A stretch of 64,000 nucleotides of DNA from Thermus oshimai DSM 12092. GTDB lineage: Bacteria > Deinococcota > Deinococci > Deinococcales > Thermaceae. Below, one piece after another: positions 16,830-25,828 of this stretch. Position 1 is the first letter of the stretch. Each line of letters starts with the position of its first letter. The notes below the pieces were generated by a model, which made no database searches, was not told the origin of the DNA, and saw only the letters and a list, made by a program, of their open reading frames with translations. The position numbers and the translations under genes were made by a program. The stretch covers positions 1 through 64,000 of the forward strand of contig NZ_KB890621.1 of assembly GCF_000373145.1 (NCBI RefSeq). The letters run 5' to 3'.

Positions 16830-18155
16830 TTATTTTTGAAAGTGCCCTGACCCACCCTGGGCGAGAAGCCGCCGGGCGGCTTCGGGGCGGGCGGGGAGGT
16901 AGAGGTGGACGAAGCTTGCCAGGACCCTCCCGTCCGTCCAGCCCTCCACCTCCTCTCCCCCCACCCGGCGCCAGGCGGGGCTTGGGGAAGGGGGAAGGCG
17001 GGCGTAGTGGAACTCGTGGCCCTTGAGCCGCTCCCCCTTCCGGGCCACGGGGGTGTCCTTTAGGGCCTCCACCTCCCGGTACCCGAGGACGGGCCGGTCC
17101 GCCATGCGGGCCTCCCCCGGGGCCAGGCCCACCATGGGGAAGAACCTTTCCCCAACCCAAAGCCCCTCCGAAAGGTACATGTACCCCCCGCACTCGGCCA
17201 CGATGGGGCCGGGAAAGGCGCGGACGGCCGAGCGCATGGCCCCGTTTTCCGAAAGCCTTTCCGCGAAGAGCTCGGGGTAGCCGCCCCCCAGGAGGAGGGC
17301 CTCTGCCTGGGGCAGGGCCTCGTCCTCCAGAGGGCTGAAGGGGATGAGCTCCGCCCCCAGGGCCTCCAGAAGCTCCAGGGCCTCGGGGTAGTAGAAGCGG
17401 AAGGCCCGGTCCCAGGCGTAGGCCACCCGGAGCCTAGGAGGGGCCTTTTCCGGGAGGAAGGAGGGCGCCTCGGGGAGGGGCGGGGCCTCCTGGGCCAGGC
17501 AGAGGAGGCCCTCCAGGTCCAGCCGGGGAAGCCTCCTTAAGGCCTCCCAATCGGGCTCGGCCTCCCCCGCAAGCACCAGGCCCAGGTGCCGCTCGGGAAG
17601 CTCCAGGGCGGGGTCCTTGGGGAGCCAGCCCAGGAGGGGAAGCCCGTGGGCAGCGAGGGCCTCCTTCAGGATCTCCGCGTGCCGCTCCGAACCCACCCGG
17701 TTGGCGATGACCCCCACCACCCGCACCCCGGGATGGTGGCGGGCGAAGCCCAGGGCCAGGGGGGCGATGGAACCCGCCATTCCCCCGGCGTCCACCACCA
17801 GGACCACGGGGGCCCTTAGGAGGGCCGCCACCTGGGCGGTGGAGCCCACCCGGCCCAAGGGGTCCTTCCCGTCAAAGAGGCCCATGACCCCCTCCACCAG
17901 GGCCAGGTCCGCCCCCCTTGCCCCGTGGCGGAAGAGGGCGAGGAGGCCCTCCTCGTCCAGGAAGAAGCCGTCCAGGTTGTAGGGCCTCCGCCCTGCCGCC
18001 CCCTCCAGGTGGGTGGGGTCGATGTAGTCCGGGCCCACCTTGAAGGGCTGCACCTTTAGCCCCCGGTCCCTCAGGGCAAGGAGGAGGGCCAGGGCGGCCG
18101 TGGTCTTCCCCGCCCCCGAGTGGGGGGCGGCGAGGAGGAGGCGGGGGAGCCTCAC
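16830..18155 (-). CDS. cobB: Cobyrinate a,c-diamide synthase
   Basis: ATP- and glutamine-dependent amidation of the a and c side chains of cobyrinate (CobB/CbiA). The 441 residues have a P-loop-like N-terminal synthetase domain (APHSGAGKTTAALALLLAL, residues 10-27; FKVGPDYIDPTHLEGAAGR) and a C-terminal class-I glutaminase domain with the nucleophile in IVAECGGYMYLSEGL near residue 330 and FHYARLPPSPSP further on. It overlaps the protoglobin stop by 4 bases. Confidence 0.93.
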   Translation of the reverse strand: MRLPRLLLAAPHSGAGKTTAALALLLALRDRGLKVQPFKVGPDYIDPTHLEGAAGRRPYNLDGFFLDEEGLLALFRHGARGADLALVEGVMGLFDGKDPLGRVGSTAQVAALLRAPVVLVVDAGGMAGSIAPLALGFARHHPGVRVVGVIANRVGSERHAEILKEALAAHGLPLLGWLPKDPALELPERHLGLVLAGEAEPDWEALRRLPRLDLEGLLCLAQEAPPLPEAPSFLPEKAPPRLRVAYAWDRAFRFYYPEALELLEALGAELIPFSPLEDEALPQAEALLLGGGYPELFAERLSENGAMRSAVRAFPGPIVAECGGYMYLSEGLWVGERFFPMVGLAPGEARMADRPVLGYREVEALKDTPVARKGERLKGHEFHYARLPPSPSPAWRRVGGEEVEGWTDGRVLASFVHLYLPARPEAARRLLAQGGSGHFQK

Positions 18156-18751
18156 CTGGGGCTAAGCTCCTGGAGAAGCCGCTCCGCCTCCCTCTGGGCC
18201 AGGGCGCGGAAGGCCTGGGGGTCCTCTCCCCGGGCCTCGGCCAGGGCCTCGAGGTAGGCGTCCAGGTACTCCTCCCCTATAAGCGCGGCCACGGTGAAGC
18301 CGAGCCGCCGCCAGGTCCCCTCCAGGGCCTTGGCCTCCTCCGGGGGCAGGGCGGCGTGGGCCCGCTCCACCACCCGCTCCACCAGCCAGTTCCACATGGC
18401 GGCCATCATGGCGTTGGTCACCTGGCGGCGCACGTGTACGAGCCCCACCAGGGCCTGCCAGGCGAAGTACTGGCCGTTGAAGGGCCCCTGGACCGTGCGC
18501 AGGTACCAGTCCCTTAAGGTCTTCTCCCTAAGGGGCCTCTCCCCTTCCCGGAAGACGGCGCGGGTAGGGGGGTGGGCAAAGAGGGTGTCGTAGAAGCCCT
18601 GCACCAGCTCGTCCACCAGGCCCTCGAGGAAGGCCCGGTGCCGGGCGAGGACCTTGCCGTCCTCGAGGGGGCGGAAGCGGGCGCTTGGGGGGAGTTGGCT
18701 CCAGATCCCTTGGGCGATGGCGTAGAAGCGGGCGAGGTTCTTCTCCGTCAT
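18152..18751 (-). CDS. Protoglobin-domain protein
   Basis: The 199 residues resemble single-domain protoglobins: an N-terminal helix (LARFYAIAQGIWSQL), FLEGLVDELVQGFYDTLFAHPPTR, then LRDWYLRTVQGPFNGQYFAWQALVGLVHVRRQVTN with a His suited to be the proximal heme ligand (in GLVHVRRQ). The start at 18751 has TGGAGGGGG before it; 15 upstream codons are discarded. It sits in the cobalamin operon between cobO and cobB and overlaps cobB by 4 bases. Protoglobins bind heme, O2 or NO; a link to B12 chemistry is only suggested by position. Confidence 0.7.
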   Translation of the reverse strand: MTEKNLARFYAIAQGIWSQLPPSARFRPLEDGKVLARHRAFLEGLVDELVQGFYDTLFAHPPTRAVFREGERPLREKTLRDWYLRTVQGPFNGQYFAWQALVGLVHVRRQVTNAMMAAMWNWLVERVVERAHAALPPEEAKALEGTWRRLGFTVAALIGEEYLDAYLEALAEARGEDPQAFRALAQREAERLLQELSPR

Positions 18752-18817
18752 CCCCCTCCAGTCTAATCGGGCCGGGGGCCCACGGTACGCCCCCAAGAGG
18801 CTTCGCGCCCAAAACCT

Positions 18818-19381
18818 TCAGTGCTCTATCCCCCGCTGGGCGGGCACCCCCTGGTCAAAGGCGTGCTTCACCTTGCGCATCTCCGTCACCGTGTCCGCCA
18901 GCTCCAAAAGGGCCTCCGGAGCCCCCCGGCCCGTGAGGACCACGTGGACGTGGGGGGGCCTATCCTTTAGGGCCTCCAGGACCTCCCCGAGGGGCACCCA
19001 GCCGTAGCGGATGGGGTAGGTGATCTCGTCCAGGACCAGGAGGTCGTAGGCCCCGGAGAGAAGGGCCTCCTTGGCCCTTTGCCAGCCCGCGTAGGCCAGG
19101 GCCCGGGAGCGCTCCAGGTCCCGGCTTTTCCAGGTGAAGCCGTCCCCCAGGCCCTCCACGGGCACCCCCAGCTGGGCGAAGGCCCGGTGCTCCCCAAAGC
19201 GGGCCCCCTCGTGCTTGATGAACTGGAAGACCCGCACCCGAAGGCCCCGGCCGTGGGCGCGGAGGGCCAGGCCGAAGGCGGCGGTGCTCTTCCCCTTGCC
19301 GTCCCCGGTGTAGACCAAGACCAGGCCCCGTCTTTCCCCCGTGGGCCTCCCGTAAGGTTTTAGGCGCGGAGGGCGCTCCAT
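18818..19381 (-). CDS. cobO: Cob(I)yrinic acid a,c-diamide adenosyltransferase (BtuR/CobO type)
   Basis: Transfers the adenosyl group of ATP to the cobalt of corrinoids. The 187 residues show [26 protein letters not shown] (P-loop) near residue 20, [27 protein letters not shown] (Walker B region) near 115 and [18 protein letters not shown] near 150. The ATG at 19381 lies inside the 3' end of cobS, an overlap of 22 bases, which fits operon translation; a longer reading upstream is only the cobS gene in another frame. Confidence 0.93.
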   Translation of the reverse strand: MERPPRLKPYGRPTGERRGLVLVYTGDGKGKSTAAFGLALRAHGRGLRVRVFQFIKHEGARFGEHRAFAQLGVPVEGLGDGFTWKSRDLERSRALAYAGWQRAKEALLSGAYDLLVLDEITYPIRYGWVPLGEVLEALKDRPPHVHVVLTGRGAPEALLELADTVTEMRKVKHAFDQGVPAQRGIEH

Positions 19382-20052
19382 AGGGCATACCCTAGCAGAC
19401 CCGCAAGCTCCGATAGGGCGACCATGGCCCCGAGCACGTCCCCCGTAAGCCCCCCTATCCGGGCCAGGGCCAGCCGGGCCACCCCATAGGCCGCGAGGAA
19501 GGCCAGGAGGGCGGGCCCGGGGTAGAGGATGGGAAAGGGCAGGGCCAGGAGGAAGGGAGGGAGAAGGGGCCCTCCCCGCACCAGGGCGGCCATCCCCTGG
19601 TGGGCCAGGGGGTAACGCTGGAGGAAGGGCAGGAAGGCGAAGCGGGCGAAGCCGGGGAGGAGGAGGAGGAAGAGGGGCTCTGGGAGAAGGGCCAAGGCCT
19701 GCCCCTTGAGGAGGAGGTAAAGCCCCCCCACCCCGAAGGCGAAGGCCCCCAGGTGGGGGTCCTTGAGGATGGCGAGGCGCTTCTCCCGGGGCTTGGCCCC
19801 AAGGAGGGCGTCGGCGGTGTCCAGAAGCCCGTCCAGGTGCAAAAAGCCCGTGAGGGCAAGCCAAAGGGCGAGGAGAAGGGCCCCCAGGAGCCCCGGGGGG
19901 AGGGGGAGGAGGGAGGCCAGGGCCAGGAGGCCCCCGAGGGCGTAGCCCACCAGGGGGAAGAAGGCCGAGGCCCCCTTGAGGTCCTCCGGGGCGAAGGCCC
20001 GCCCCAGGGGGAGGACGGTGAGGAGGGCGAAGGCGGCGAGGAGGGCGCGCAA
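19360..20052 (-). CDS. cobS: Adenosylcobinamide-GDP ribazoletransferase (cobalamin synthase)
   Basis: Inner-membrane enzyme that joins adenosylcobinamide-GDP and alpha-ribazole in the last step of B12 assembly. The 230 residues include several hydrophobic helices, LPLGR near the N-terminus, the conserved [16 protein letters not shown] with [14 protein letters not shown], and GLTGDVLGA near residue 205. TTG at 20052, four bases after the YbjQ stop, is chosen: reading further upstream in frame only retranslates the YbjQ gene. Confidence 0.9.
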   Translation of the reverse strand: MRALLAAFALLTVLPLGRAFAPEDLKGASAFFPLVGYALGGLLALASLLPLPPGLLGALLLALWLALTGFLHLDGLLDTADALLGAKPREKRLAILKDPHLGAFAFGVGGLYLLLKGQALALLPEPLFLLLLPGFARFAFLPFLQRYPLAHQGMAALVRGGPLLPPFLLALPFPILYPGPALLAFLAAYGVARLALARIGGLTGDVLGAMVALSELAGLLGYALWSALRA

Positions 20053-20056
20053 GGGG

Positions 20057-20380
20057 CTAGGGGGCCAGGCGCACCGCGGTGCCGCTGGCGGTGACCATGA
20101 GCATGGAGTTGTTGCCCCCAAGGACCTCGTAGTCGATGTCCACCCCGATGACCGCGTCGGCCCCCAGGCGGCGGGCCTCCTCCTCCATCTCCCTTAGGGC
20201 GATCTCCCGGGCCCGCTTGAGCTCGGCCTCGTAGGCCCCGCTCCGCCCGCCCACGATGTCCCGGATCTGGGCGAAGAGGTCGCGGAAGAGGTTGGCCCCC
20301 ACGATGGCCTCCCCGAAGACGATGCCCAGGTAGGCCTCCACCCTGCGCCCCTCTACCGTGGTGCCGGTGGTGAGGATCAT
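20057..20380 (-). CDS. YbjQ/UPF0145 family protein
   Basis: The 107 residues give a full-length Ybj[37 protein letters not shown], then [25 protein letters not shown] and [16 protein letters not shown]. The family forms small pentameric assemblies and is often annotated as heavy-metal-binding, but the function is unknown. It lies between cobT and cobS with 4-base gaps on both sides, so it is co-expressed with B12 assembly. Confidence 0.88.
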   Translation of the reverse strand: MILTTGTTVEGRRVEAYLGIVFGEAIVGANLFRDLFAQIRDIVGGRSGAYEAELKRAREIALREMEEEARRLGADAVIGVDIDYEVLGGNNSMLMVTASGTAVRLAP

Positions 20381-20384
20381 GCCC

Positions 20385-21398
20385 TTAGGATACCGGGCCG
20401 CTCACCCCGGCCTCGGCGAAGGTGGCCATGTGGAGGATGGCCGCCGCGGCCCGGAGGAGGGGCATGGCCAGCACCGCCCCCGTGCCTTCCCCTAAAGCTA
20501 GGTCCAGCTGGAGGAGGGGCCTCAGGCCCAGGGCCTCCAGGACCCTCCGGTGGCCCGGCTCCCGGGAGAGGTGGCCGGCGAAGGCGTAGTCCAGGACCTT
20601 GGGCTTTAGGCGGTAGGCCAGGAGGAAGCCTGCGGAAACGGGAAACCCGTCCAGCACCAGGGGCACCCCGGCCTCCGCCCCTTCCAGGTACACCCCGGCG
20701 ATGGCGAGGAGCTCCAGCCCCCCCACCTCCGCGGCCACCTCCAAGGGCCCCATCCCCGGGCGGAGGCGGGCCAGGGCCCGGGCCACCGCCTGCCGCTTGC
20801 GGGCCAGGCCCTCCTCGTCCAGCCCCGTGCCCGGGCCCACCACCTCCTCAGGAGAAAGGTCCAGGAGGGCGGCGGAAAGGGCCGCGGCCGCGGTGGTGTT
20901 CCCGATGCCCATGTCCCCCGCGGCGAGGAGGGTGGCCCCCTCCGAAAGGGCCTTCCGGGCGGCCGTCCTCCCCGCCTGGAGGGCCCTTTCCGCCTCCTCC
21001 AGGGTCATGGCGGCCTCCCGGGCCAGGTTGGCCGTCCCTGGGCGCACCTTGGCCCTAAGGAGCCCCGGGTGCTCGGGGAGCTCCCCCTTCACCCCCACGT
21101 CCAGGACGTAGACCCGGCAGTCCGCCGCCTGGGCGAAGCGGTTGATGGCCGCCCCGCCCCGGAGGAAGTTCAGGACCATCTGGAAGGTGACCTCCTGGGG
21201 GTAGGCGGAAACCCCCTCCGCCAACACCCCGTGGTCCGCCGCCGCCACCACCACCGCCCCGGGGCCCAGCTCGGGCTTCACCCGCCCCTGGATGGCCGCA
21301 AGGCGCACGGCCACCTCCTCCAAAACCCCCAAGGCCCGGGGGGGCTTGGTGAGCTGGGCCATCCGCGCCTTGGCCGCCTGGAGGGTCTCGAGGTCCAT
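20385..21398 (-). CDS. cobT: Nicotinate-nucleotide--dimethylbenzimidazole phosphoribosyltransferase
   Basis: Makes alpha-ribazole phosphate, the lower ligand of B12. The 337 residues include [19 protein letters not shown] near residue 17, [23 protein letters not shown] near 50, the [14 protein letters not shown] segment near 160 and the catalytic-Glu tail [16 protein letters not shown]. It is the first gene of the minus-strand cob operon. TAGGAT ends 6 bases before the ATG, so the mRNA is probably leaderless. Confidence 0.94.
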   Translation of the reverse strand: MDLETLQAAKARMAQLTKPPRALGVLEEVAVRLAAIQGRVKPELGPGAVVVAAADHGVLAEGVSAYPQEVTFQMVLNFLRGGAAINRFAQAADCRVYVLDVGVKGELPEHPGLLRAKVRPGTANLAREAAMTLEEAERALQAGRTAARKALSEGATLLAAGDMGIGNTTAAAALSAALLDLSPEEVVGPGTGLDEEGLARKRQAVARALARLRPGMGPLEVAAEVGGLELLAIAGVYLEGAEAGVPLVLDGFPVSAGFLLAYRLKPKVLDYAFAGHLSREPGHRRVLEALGLRPLLQLDLALGEGTGAVLAMPLLRAAAAILHMATFAEAGVSGPVS

Positions 21399-21404
21399 GG
21401 GAGC

Positions 21405-21434
21405 ATCCTAAGGAGGCTCCTCCCCCCGCGTCAA
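21405..21434 (-). promoter_or_regulatory. Promoter of the cobT operon
   Basis: Minus strand TTGACG (21434-21429), 18-base spacer, TAGGAT (21410-21405), then GCTCCC and the cobT ATG at 21398. Transcription would start at or next to the A of ATG. Confidence 0.65.
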
Positions 21435-21454
21435 AGGGGTAAGCTTGGGGTGGC

Positions 21455-21964
21455 ATGGAGCTTTGGCTCGTGCGCCACGGGGAAACCCAATGGAACCGGG
21501 AGGGGCGGCTTTTGGGCTGGACGGACCTGCCCCTCACCCCGGAGGGGGAGGCCCAGGCAAAGGCCCTTAGGGAGAGGCTCCCTCCCCTTCCCGCCCACAG
21601 CTCGGACCTGAGGCGGGCCCTGAGGACGGCGGAGCTGGCGGGCTTCGCCCCCCAGGCCACCCCAAGCCTCAGGGAGATCCACTTCGGCCTCCTGGAGGGG
21701 GCCCTTTGGGAAGGGCTGGACCCGGTGCACAAGGAAGCCCTCCTCCGTTTCCAGGGCTTCCGGCCCCCCGGCGGAGAAACCCTGGAGGATTTTCAAGAAA
21801 GAGTTTTCCGTTTTCTGGAAACGCTTCGGGAGCCCAGCCTCCTCTTCACCCACGGGGGGGTGGTGCGGGCGGTGCTCCGGGCCCTGGGGGAGGACGGGCT
21901 GGTGCCCCCCGGGCACGTGGTGGTGGTGGACTGGCCCCACCGGGTCCTGGACGGGCTCGGATGA
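21455..21964 (+). CDS. cobC: Alpha-ribazole phosphatase, histidine-phosphatase family
   Basis: Removes phosphate from alpha-ribazole phosphate or adenosylcobalamin phosphate. The 169 residues begin [20 protein letters not shown], with the catalytic RHGE motif, and contain [15 protein letters not shown]-like and [15 protein letters not shown] segments carrying the second His. A general sugar-phosphate phosphatase of the same family is possible, but the overlap with cobD by 4 bases and the divergent cobT support the B12 role. TAAGCT at 21440-21445 may be its -10 box. Confidence 0.82.
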   Translation: MELWLVRHGETQWNREGRLLGWTDLPLTPEGEAQAKALRERLPPLPAHSSDLRRALRTAELAGFAPQATPSLREIHFGLLEGALWEGLDPVHKEALLRFQGFRPPGGETLEDFQERVFRFLETLREPSLLFTHGGVVRAVLRALGEDGLVPPGHVVVVDWPHRVLDGLG

Positions 21965-22800
21965 GCCTCCTCCTCGCCCTCCTCCTGGACGCCCTCTTTG
22001 GGGAACCCCCCTCTAGGCTCCACCCCGTGGTCCTCATGGGCCGGTACCTGGGGTGGGCCTGGCCCCGGGTGAGAGGGTTTTGGTCCGGGGCCTTCTACTG
22101 GACCCTTGGGGCGATCCTCTTCGCCCTCCCCGCCTTCCTCCTGGACCTCCTCCTGAGGCCCCTCGCCTGGGGGTGGGCCCTCCTGGGCCTCCTCCTCAAG
22201 CCCCTCTTCAGCCTGAGGATGCTCCTCTCCGAGGTCCTGGCGGTGGAAAGGGCCCTGGGGGAGGGCCTCGAGGCCGGCCAAAACCGCCTGGGGCGCATCG
22301 TAAGCCGGAAAACAGCGGACCTAAGCCCGGAGGAGGTGCGGGAGGCGGCCTTGGAGAGCTTGGCGGAAAACCTCTCGGATAGCCTCTTGGCCCCCCTCCT
22401 CTACTTCGCCCTCTTGGGCCTGGGAGGGGCCGCCCTCTACCGCTACGCCAACACCGCGGACGCCATGTGGGGTTACCCCGAGCACGGGGAGAGGGGGGCC
22501 TTCGCCGCCCGGGCGGACGACCTCCTGAACCTCCTTCCCGCACGGCTCGCCGGCCTCCTCCTCTGCCCGCCCCGGCTCTGGCCCAGGCTCCCGGGGGAGG
22601 CCCGGAAGACCCCCTCCCCCAACGCCGGCTACCCCATGGCCGCCCTGGCCCTGAGGCTCGGGGTGCGCCTCAGGAAACGGGGGGCCTACGCCCTGAACCC
22701 CCTGGCCCCCTCCCCCACCCCCCGGGACCTCCGCCGAGGGGTGTGGCTGGTGGGCGGGCTGGGGTACGCCTTCGGGGGGCTTCTGGGGGTGGCCCTCTAA
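21961..22800 (+). CDS. cobD: Adenosylcobinamide-phosphate synthase (CbiB/CobD)
   Basis: Membrane protein that attaches aminopropanol phosphate to adenosylcobyric acid. The 279 residues have about four to five hydrophobic helices. [23 protein letters not shown] opens the protein, [43 protein letters not shown] is the family core near residue 100, [13 protein letters not shown] follows, and [17 protein letters not shown] is near 220. The ATG at 21961 overlaps the cobC stop. The end of the gene is followed at once by the protease promoter. Confidence 0.93.
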   Translation: MSLLLALLLDALFGEPPSRLHPVVLMGRYLGWAWPRVRGFWSGAFYWTLGAILFALPAFLLDLLLRPLAWGWALLGLLLKPLFSLRMLLSEVLAVERALGEGLEAGQNRLGRIVSRKTADLSPEEVREAALESLAENLSDSLLAPLLYFALLGLGGAALYRYANTADAMWGYPEHGERGAFAARADDLLNLLPARLAGLLLCPPRLWPRLPGEARKTPSPNAGYPMAALALRLGVRLRKRGAYALNPLAPSPTPRDLRRGVWLVGGLGYAFGGLLGVAL

Positions 22801-22807
22801 GGGCCTC

Positions 22808-22836
22808 TTGACACCCACCCCGAAACCCGGTATAGT
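22808..22836 (+). promoter_or_regulatory. Consensus promoter of the protease gene
   Basis: TTGACA (22808-22813), 17-base spacer, TATAGT (22831-22836). This is the closest match to the sigma-A consensus seen in the window, and it predicts a leader of about 37 bases before the ATG at 22880. Confidence 0.85.
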
Positions 22837-22879
22837 CCCCCTCGGCCTTAAAAGGCTAAACGCTGTTTGGGAGGACCAT

Positions 22880-24406
22880 ATGCGTTATCAGTGGCTTATC
22901 CTATGGAGCGCAGCTTTATTTGGGCTCTGGGGCTGCCAAACCCCAACGGGGGAAGTACCCGGCAACACCGAGATCCAGGAAGCTCCCCTCTACGGCACGG
23001 ACAACCCCAACGCCATCCCCGACCGGTACATCGTGGTTTTCAAAAAAGAGAGCGCCCAAGCGGTCAAGGCCCTGGCCCAAGGGGATATCCTAACCACCTT
23101 AGGGCTCTCCCCCATGGAGGCCCGCGTGGACCAAGTTTACACCGCCGCCCTGCCCGGCTTTGCCGCTGAGCTAACCCCCCAGGCCCTGAACACCCTGCGC
23201 AAAGACCCCAGGGTGGCCTTCATAGAACAAGACGCCTATGTCCAGGCCTATGCAGTGCAGACCTCCCCACCCTGGGGGCTGGACCGGATTGACCAGCGGA
23301 GCCTGCCCTTGGACGGAGGATACACCTACAACGCCACCGGCCAAGGGGTCAACGTTTACGTAATCGACACGGGCATCCGCACCACCCATCAGGATTTCGG
23401 CGGACGGGCCCAGGTGGCCTACGACGCCTTAGGGGGCAACGGTCAGGACTGCAACGGCCACGGTACCCATGTGGCCGGCACCATCGGCGGAGCCACCTAC
23501 GGCGTGGCCAAGGGGGCCCGTCTCTACGCGATCAGGGTTCTAGACTGCAACGGCTCGGGCACCAACTCCGGGGTGATCGCCGGCGTGGACTGGGTTACCC
23601 GGAACCACGTGAAACCGGCGGTGGCCAACATGAGCCTGGGAGGGGGGGCCTCCACCGCCTTAGACAACGCGGTTAAGAATTCCATCGCCGCAGGGGTGTT
23701 CTACGCGGTAGCGGCAGGGAACGACAACCAGGATGCCTGCCTTTATTCCCCAGCCAGGGTGCCGGAGGCCGTGACCGTGGGGGCCACCACCTCCACCGAC
23801 GCCCGGGCCAGCTTCTCCAACTACGGAAGCTGCCTGGACATCTTCGCACCGGGCCAAAGCATCCTGTCGGCGTGGTACACCTCGGACACCGCCACCTCCA
23901 CCCTTAACGGGACTTCCATGGCCACCCCCCACGTGGCCGGGGTAGCCGCCCTGTACCTACAGCAGAACCCCACCGCTACCCCGTCCCAGGTGACCTCGGC
24001 CATCCTCAATGGGGCTACCACCAACAAACTCTCGGGCATCGGAACCGGTTCTCCCAACCGTCTCCTCTACAGCCTCTTAAGCTCCTCTTCCTCGCCCTCC
24101 CCGTGCACGGGGTGTGAAACCTACACGGGAAGCCTTAGCACCGGCCAGTCCGCTTACCAACCCAATGGAAGCTACTACTACAGCGCCGCCGGGACTCATG
24201 AGGGCTACCTCCAAGGGCCGAGCAACGCGGATTTTGACCTCTACCTCCAGCGCTGGAACGGCAGCGCCTGGACCACGGTGGCCAGCTCCACCGGCACCAC
24301 CTCCACCGAAAGCATCCGCTACTACGGCCAAAGCGGATACTACCGTTGGCGGATCTACGCCTACTCGGGCTCTGGAAGCTACACCTTCTGGCTAAAGCGG
24401 CCCTGA
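22880..24406 (+). CDS. Aqualysin-like subtilisin-family serine protease precursor
   Basis: Secreted thermophilic proteinase K-type protease. The 508 residues comprise a signal peptide ([14 protein letters not shown], a possible lipobox at Cys20), an inhibitor I9 propeptide ([10 protein letters not shown] to about 124), the catalytic domain with Asp163 (VIDTG), His194 (NGHGTHVAG), oxyanion Asn in AAGNDN, and Ser346 ([11 protein letters not shown]), and a C-terminal beta domain of about 110 residues. The Asp-His and His-Ser spacings (31 and 152) equal those I know for aqualysin I, and the disulfide cysteines around DCNG are present. The start follows GGGAGG and gives a proper signal sequence. 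Confidence 0.95.
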   Translation: MRYQWLILWSAALFGLWGCQTPTGEVPGNTEIQEAPLYGTDNPNAIPDRYIVVFKKESAQAVKALAQGDILTTLGLSPMEARVDQVYTAALPGFAAELTPQALNTLRKDPRVAFIEQDAYVQAYAVQTSPPWGLDRIDQRSLPLDGGYTYNATGQGVNVYVIDTGIRTTHQDFGGRAQVAYDALGGNGQDCNGHGTHVAGTIGGATYGVAKGARLYAIRVLDCNGSGTNSGVIAGVDWVTRNHVKPAVANMSLGGGASTALDNAVKNSIAAGVFYAVAAGNDNQDACLYSPARVPEAVTVGATTSTDARASFSNYGSCLDIFAPGQSILSAWYTSDTATSTLNGTSMATPHVAGVAALYLQQNPTATPSQVTSAILNGATTNKLSGIGTGSPNRLLYSLLSSSSSPSPCTGCETYTGSLSTGQSAYQPNGSYYYSAAGTHEGYLQGPSNADFDLYLQRWNGSAWTTVASSTGTTSTESIRYYGQSGYYRWRIYAYSGSGSYTFWLKRP

Positions 24407-24420
24407 ACTAAGTCTCCCAA

Positions 24421-24446
24421 AGCCCTCGCCCCCTGGGGCGAGGGCT
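24421..24446 (+). terminator. Terminator hairpin of the protease gene
   Basis: AGCCCTCGCCCC pairs perfectly with GGGGCGAGGGCT (12 bp, tiny loop), followed by TTCCCTTT. It begins 15 bases after the protease stop. Confidence 0.75.
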
Positions 24447-24501
24447 TCCCTTTGGGGCCCAGGCCAAGGTTTCCCTCTGGGGGAGGGCTAGGATAGGGGG
24501 A

Positions 24502-25509
24502 GTGATCGACGACGTGCTGAAGCCCATCCACGGGGGCACGGACGACGGCCCAGAACCCCTTTACGACTTCTCCACCAACGCCAACGCCCTGGGGCCCAAC
24601 CCCGTCATCCTGGACCACCTCCGGCGGGCGGACCCCAGCCGCTACCCCGACCCCCTCTACCGCAGGCTCCGCCGGGCCCTGGCGGGGCATTACGGGGTGC
24701 CGGAGACCCACGTGGCCGTGGGCACGGGGACCAGCGAGCTCATCCACCGCCTGGCCCGCTGGACCTACCTGAGGGGCCCCATCCTCCTCCTCCCCCCCAC
24801 CTTCAGCGAGTACGCCCGGGCGGCCAAGGCCCTGGACCTGCCCCTGTGGGAGGCGAGGGATCCGGAGCACTTCCTGAGGCTCCTCCCCCGGGCCGGCCTG
24901 GCCTTCCTCTGCGTGCCCAACAACCCCACGGGGGAGGTCTATCCTTTCTTGGAGGAGGCGGCCCGGACCGCCCAAAGGGGCCACACCGCCCTGGTGTTGG
25001 ACCTGGCCTACCACGACCTCCTGGAGGCCCCCGTGCCCCTACCGGAAGGGGCCTGGCGGCTCTTGAGCCCCAACAAGGCCCACGGCCTCACAGGGGTAAG
25101 GGCGGGGTACCTCCTCGCCCCCCTGGACCTCACCCACTTCCAGCACCTGGCCCCCAGCTGGCCCCTCTCCGTCTACGGGGAGGCCCTCCTCTTCGGCCAC
25201 CTGGACCCGGAGGCCCAGGCCTGGTTGAAGAAGACCAAGGAGGAGCTCCACCGCTTGAGGCGGAGGCTGGCGGAGGGGCTAAGGGCCTTGGGCCTTTCCG
25301 TACGGGAAAGCCCCGCCAACTTCCTCCTGGTGCGGGTGGGGCGGGCCACGGAGGTGGCGAGGGCCCTAAGGGCCCGGGGGATAAGGGTGCGGGACGCCAC
25401 CAGCTTCGGCCTCCCCCAGTGGCTAAGGCTTTCCGCCCAGAAGGAGGAGGCCATAGAGGCCCTCCTGGAGGCCCTGGAGGAGATCCTTCCGGGGGTTCCG
25501 GTAGACTGA
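24502..25509 (+). CDS. Threonine-phosphate decarboxylase-like PLP enzyme (Salmonella CobD type)
   Basis: Class-I/II aminotransferase fold, 335 residues: DFSTNANALGPNP at residue 25, RYPDPLYRRLRRALAGHYGV, VGTGTSELI, VPNNPTGEVY near 137, LDLAYHDLL, and SPNKAHGLTGVRAGY with the PLP lysine at 192. The family includes histidinol-phosphate aminotransferase. The FSTNANALGPNP opening and the position before cobQ favour decarboxylation of threonine phosphate to aminopropanol phosphate, the substrate of the CbiB-type enzyme above. GTG start; a TAGGAT at 24489-24494 lies 7 bases upstream. Confidence 0.82.
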   Translation: MIDDVLKPIHGGTDDGPEPLYDFSTNANALGPNPVILDHLRRADPSRYPDPLYRRLRRALAGHYGVPETHVAVGTGTSELIHRLARWTYLRGPILLLPPTFSEYARAAKALDLPLWEARDPEHFLRLLPRAGLAFLCVPNNPTGEVYPFLEEAARTAQRGHTALVLDLAYHDLLEAPVPLPEGAWRLLSPNKAHGLTGVRAGYLLAPLDLTHFQHLAPSWPLSVYGEALLFGHLDPEAQAWLKKTKEELHRLRRRLAEGLRALGLSVRESPANFLLVRVGRATEVARALRARGIRVRDATSFGLPQWLRLSAQKEEAIEALLEALEEILPGVPVD

Positions 25510-25513
25510 AGGG

Positions 25514-25777
25514 GTGGAGGGGCGCCTTAAGGCCTACTTGGAGGAGGCCGCGGCCCGGCCGAAGGGGGCCTTTACCCTGGAAGGGGTCCACCTCTTCGGC
25601 TCCTGGGCCCGGGGCAGCGCGGACCCGGACCTCCGGGTGGTGGCCCGGACCGACCTCCCGCCCCTGGAGCGCATCGGGCGGGTGCCGGAGCCCCTCCAGG
25701 ACAGCCCCTGGCCGGTGGAGGCCCTGGCGCTCACCCCCGAGGAGAGGAAGAATGCGAAGGGTGCTCAAGGGGGCTAG
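25514..25777 (+). CDS. Small nucleotidyltransferase-fold protein with a reduced active-site motif
   Basis: The 87 residues contain LFGSWARGSADPDLRVV near residue 29, the GSxARG opening of minimal nucleotidyltransferases. The usual GSxARG-x(5-7)-DxDL spacing is shortened here to ADPDL, so one metal-binding Asp may be missing. There is no following HEPN gene, the common partner of such proteins. It lies 4 bases after the decarboxylase gene and 51 before cobQ, so it is co-transcribed with B12 genes. Function unknown. Confidence 0.55.
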   Translation: MEGRLKAYLEEAAARPKGAFTLEGVHLFGSWARGSADPDLRVVARTDLPPLERIGRVPEPLQDSPWPVEALALTPEERKNAKGAQGG

Positions 25778-25828
25778 GCCCCTGGATGAACGCGGAGAAG
25801 AGGCGGCTCGAGGCTAGGGGGGGACGCC

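Noticed and set aside
19382-19864. N-terminal extension of the CobO frame
   Set aside because: These codons are the cobS gene read in another frame; the ATG at 19381 gives the normal CobO length.
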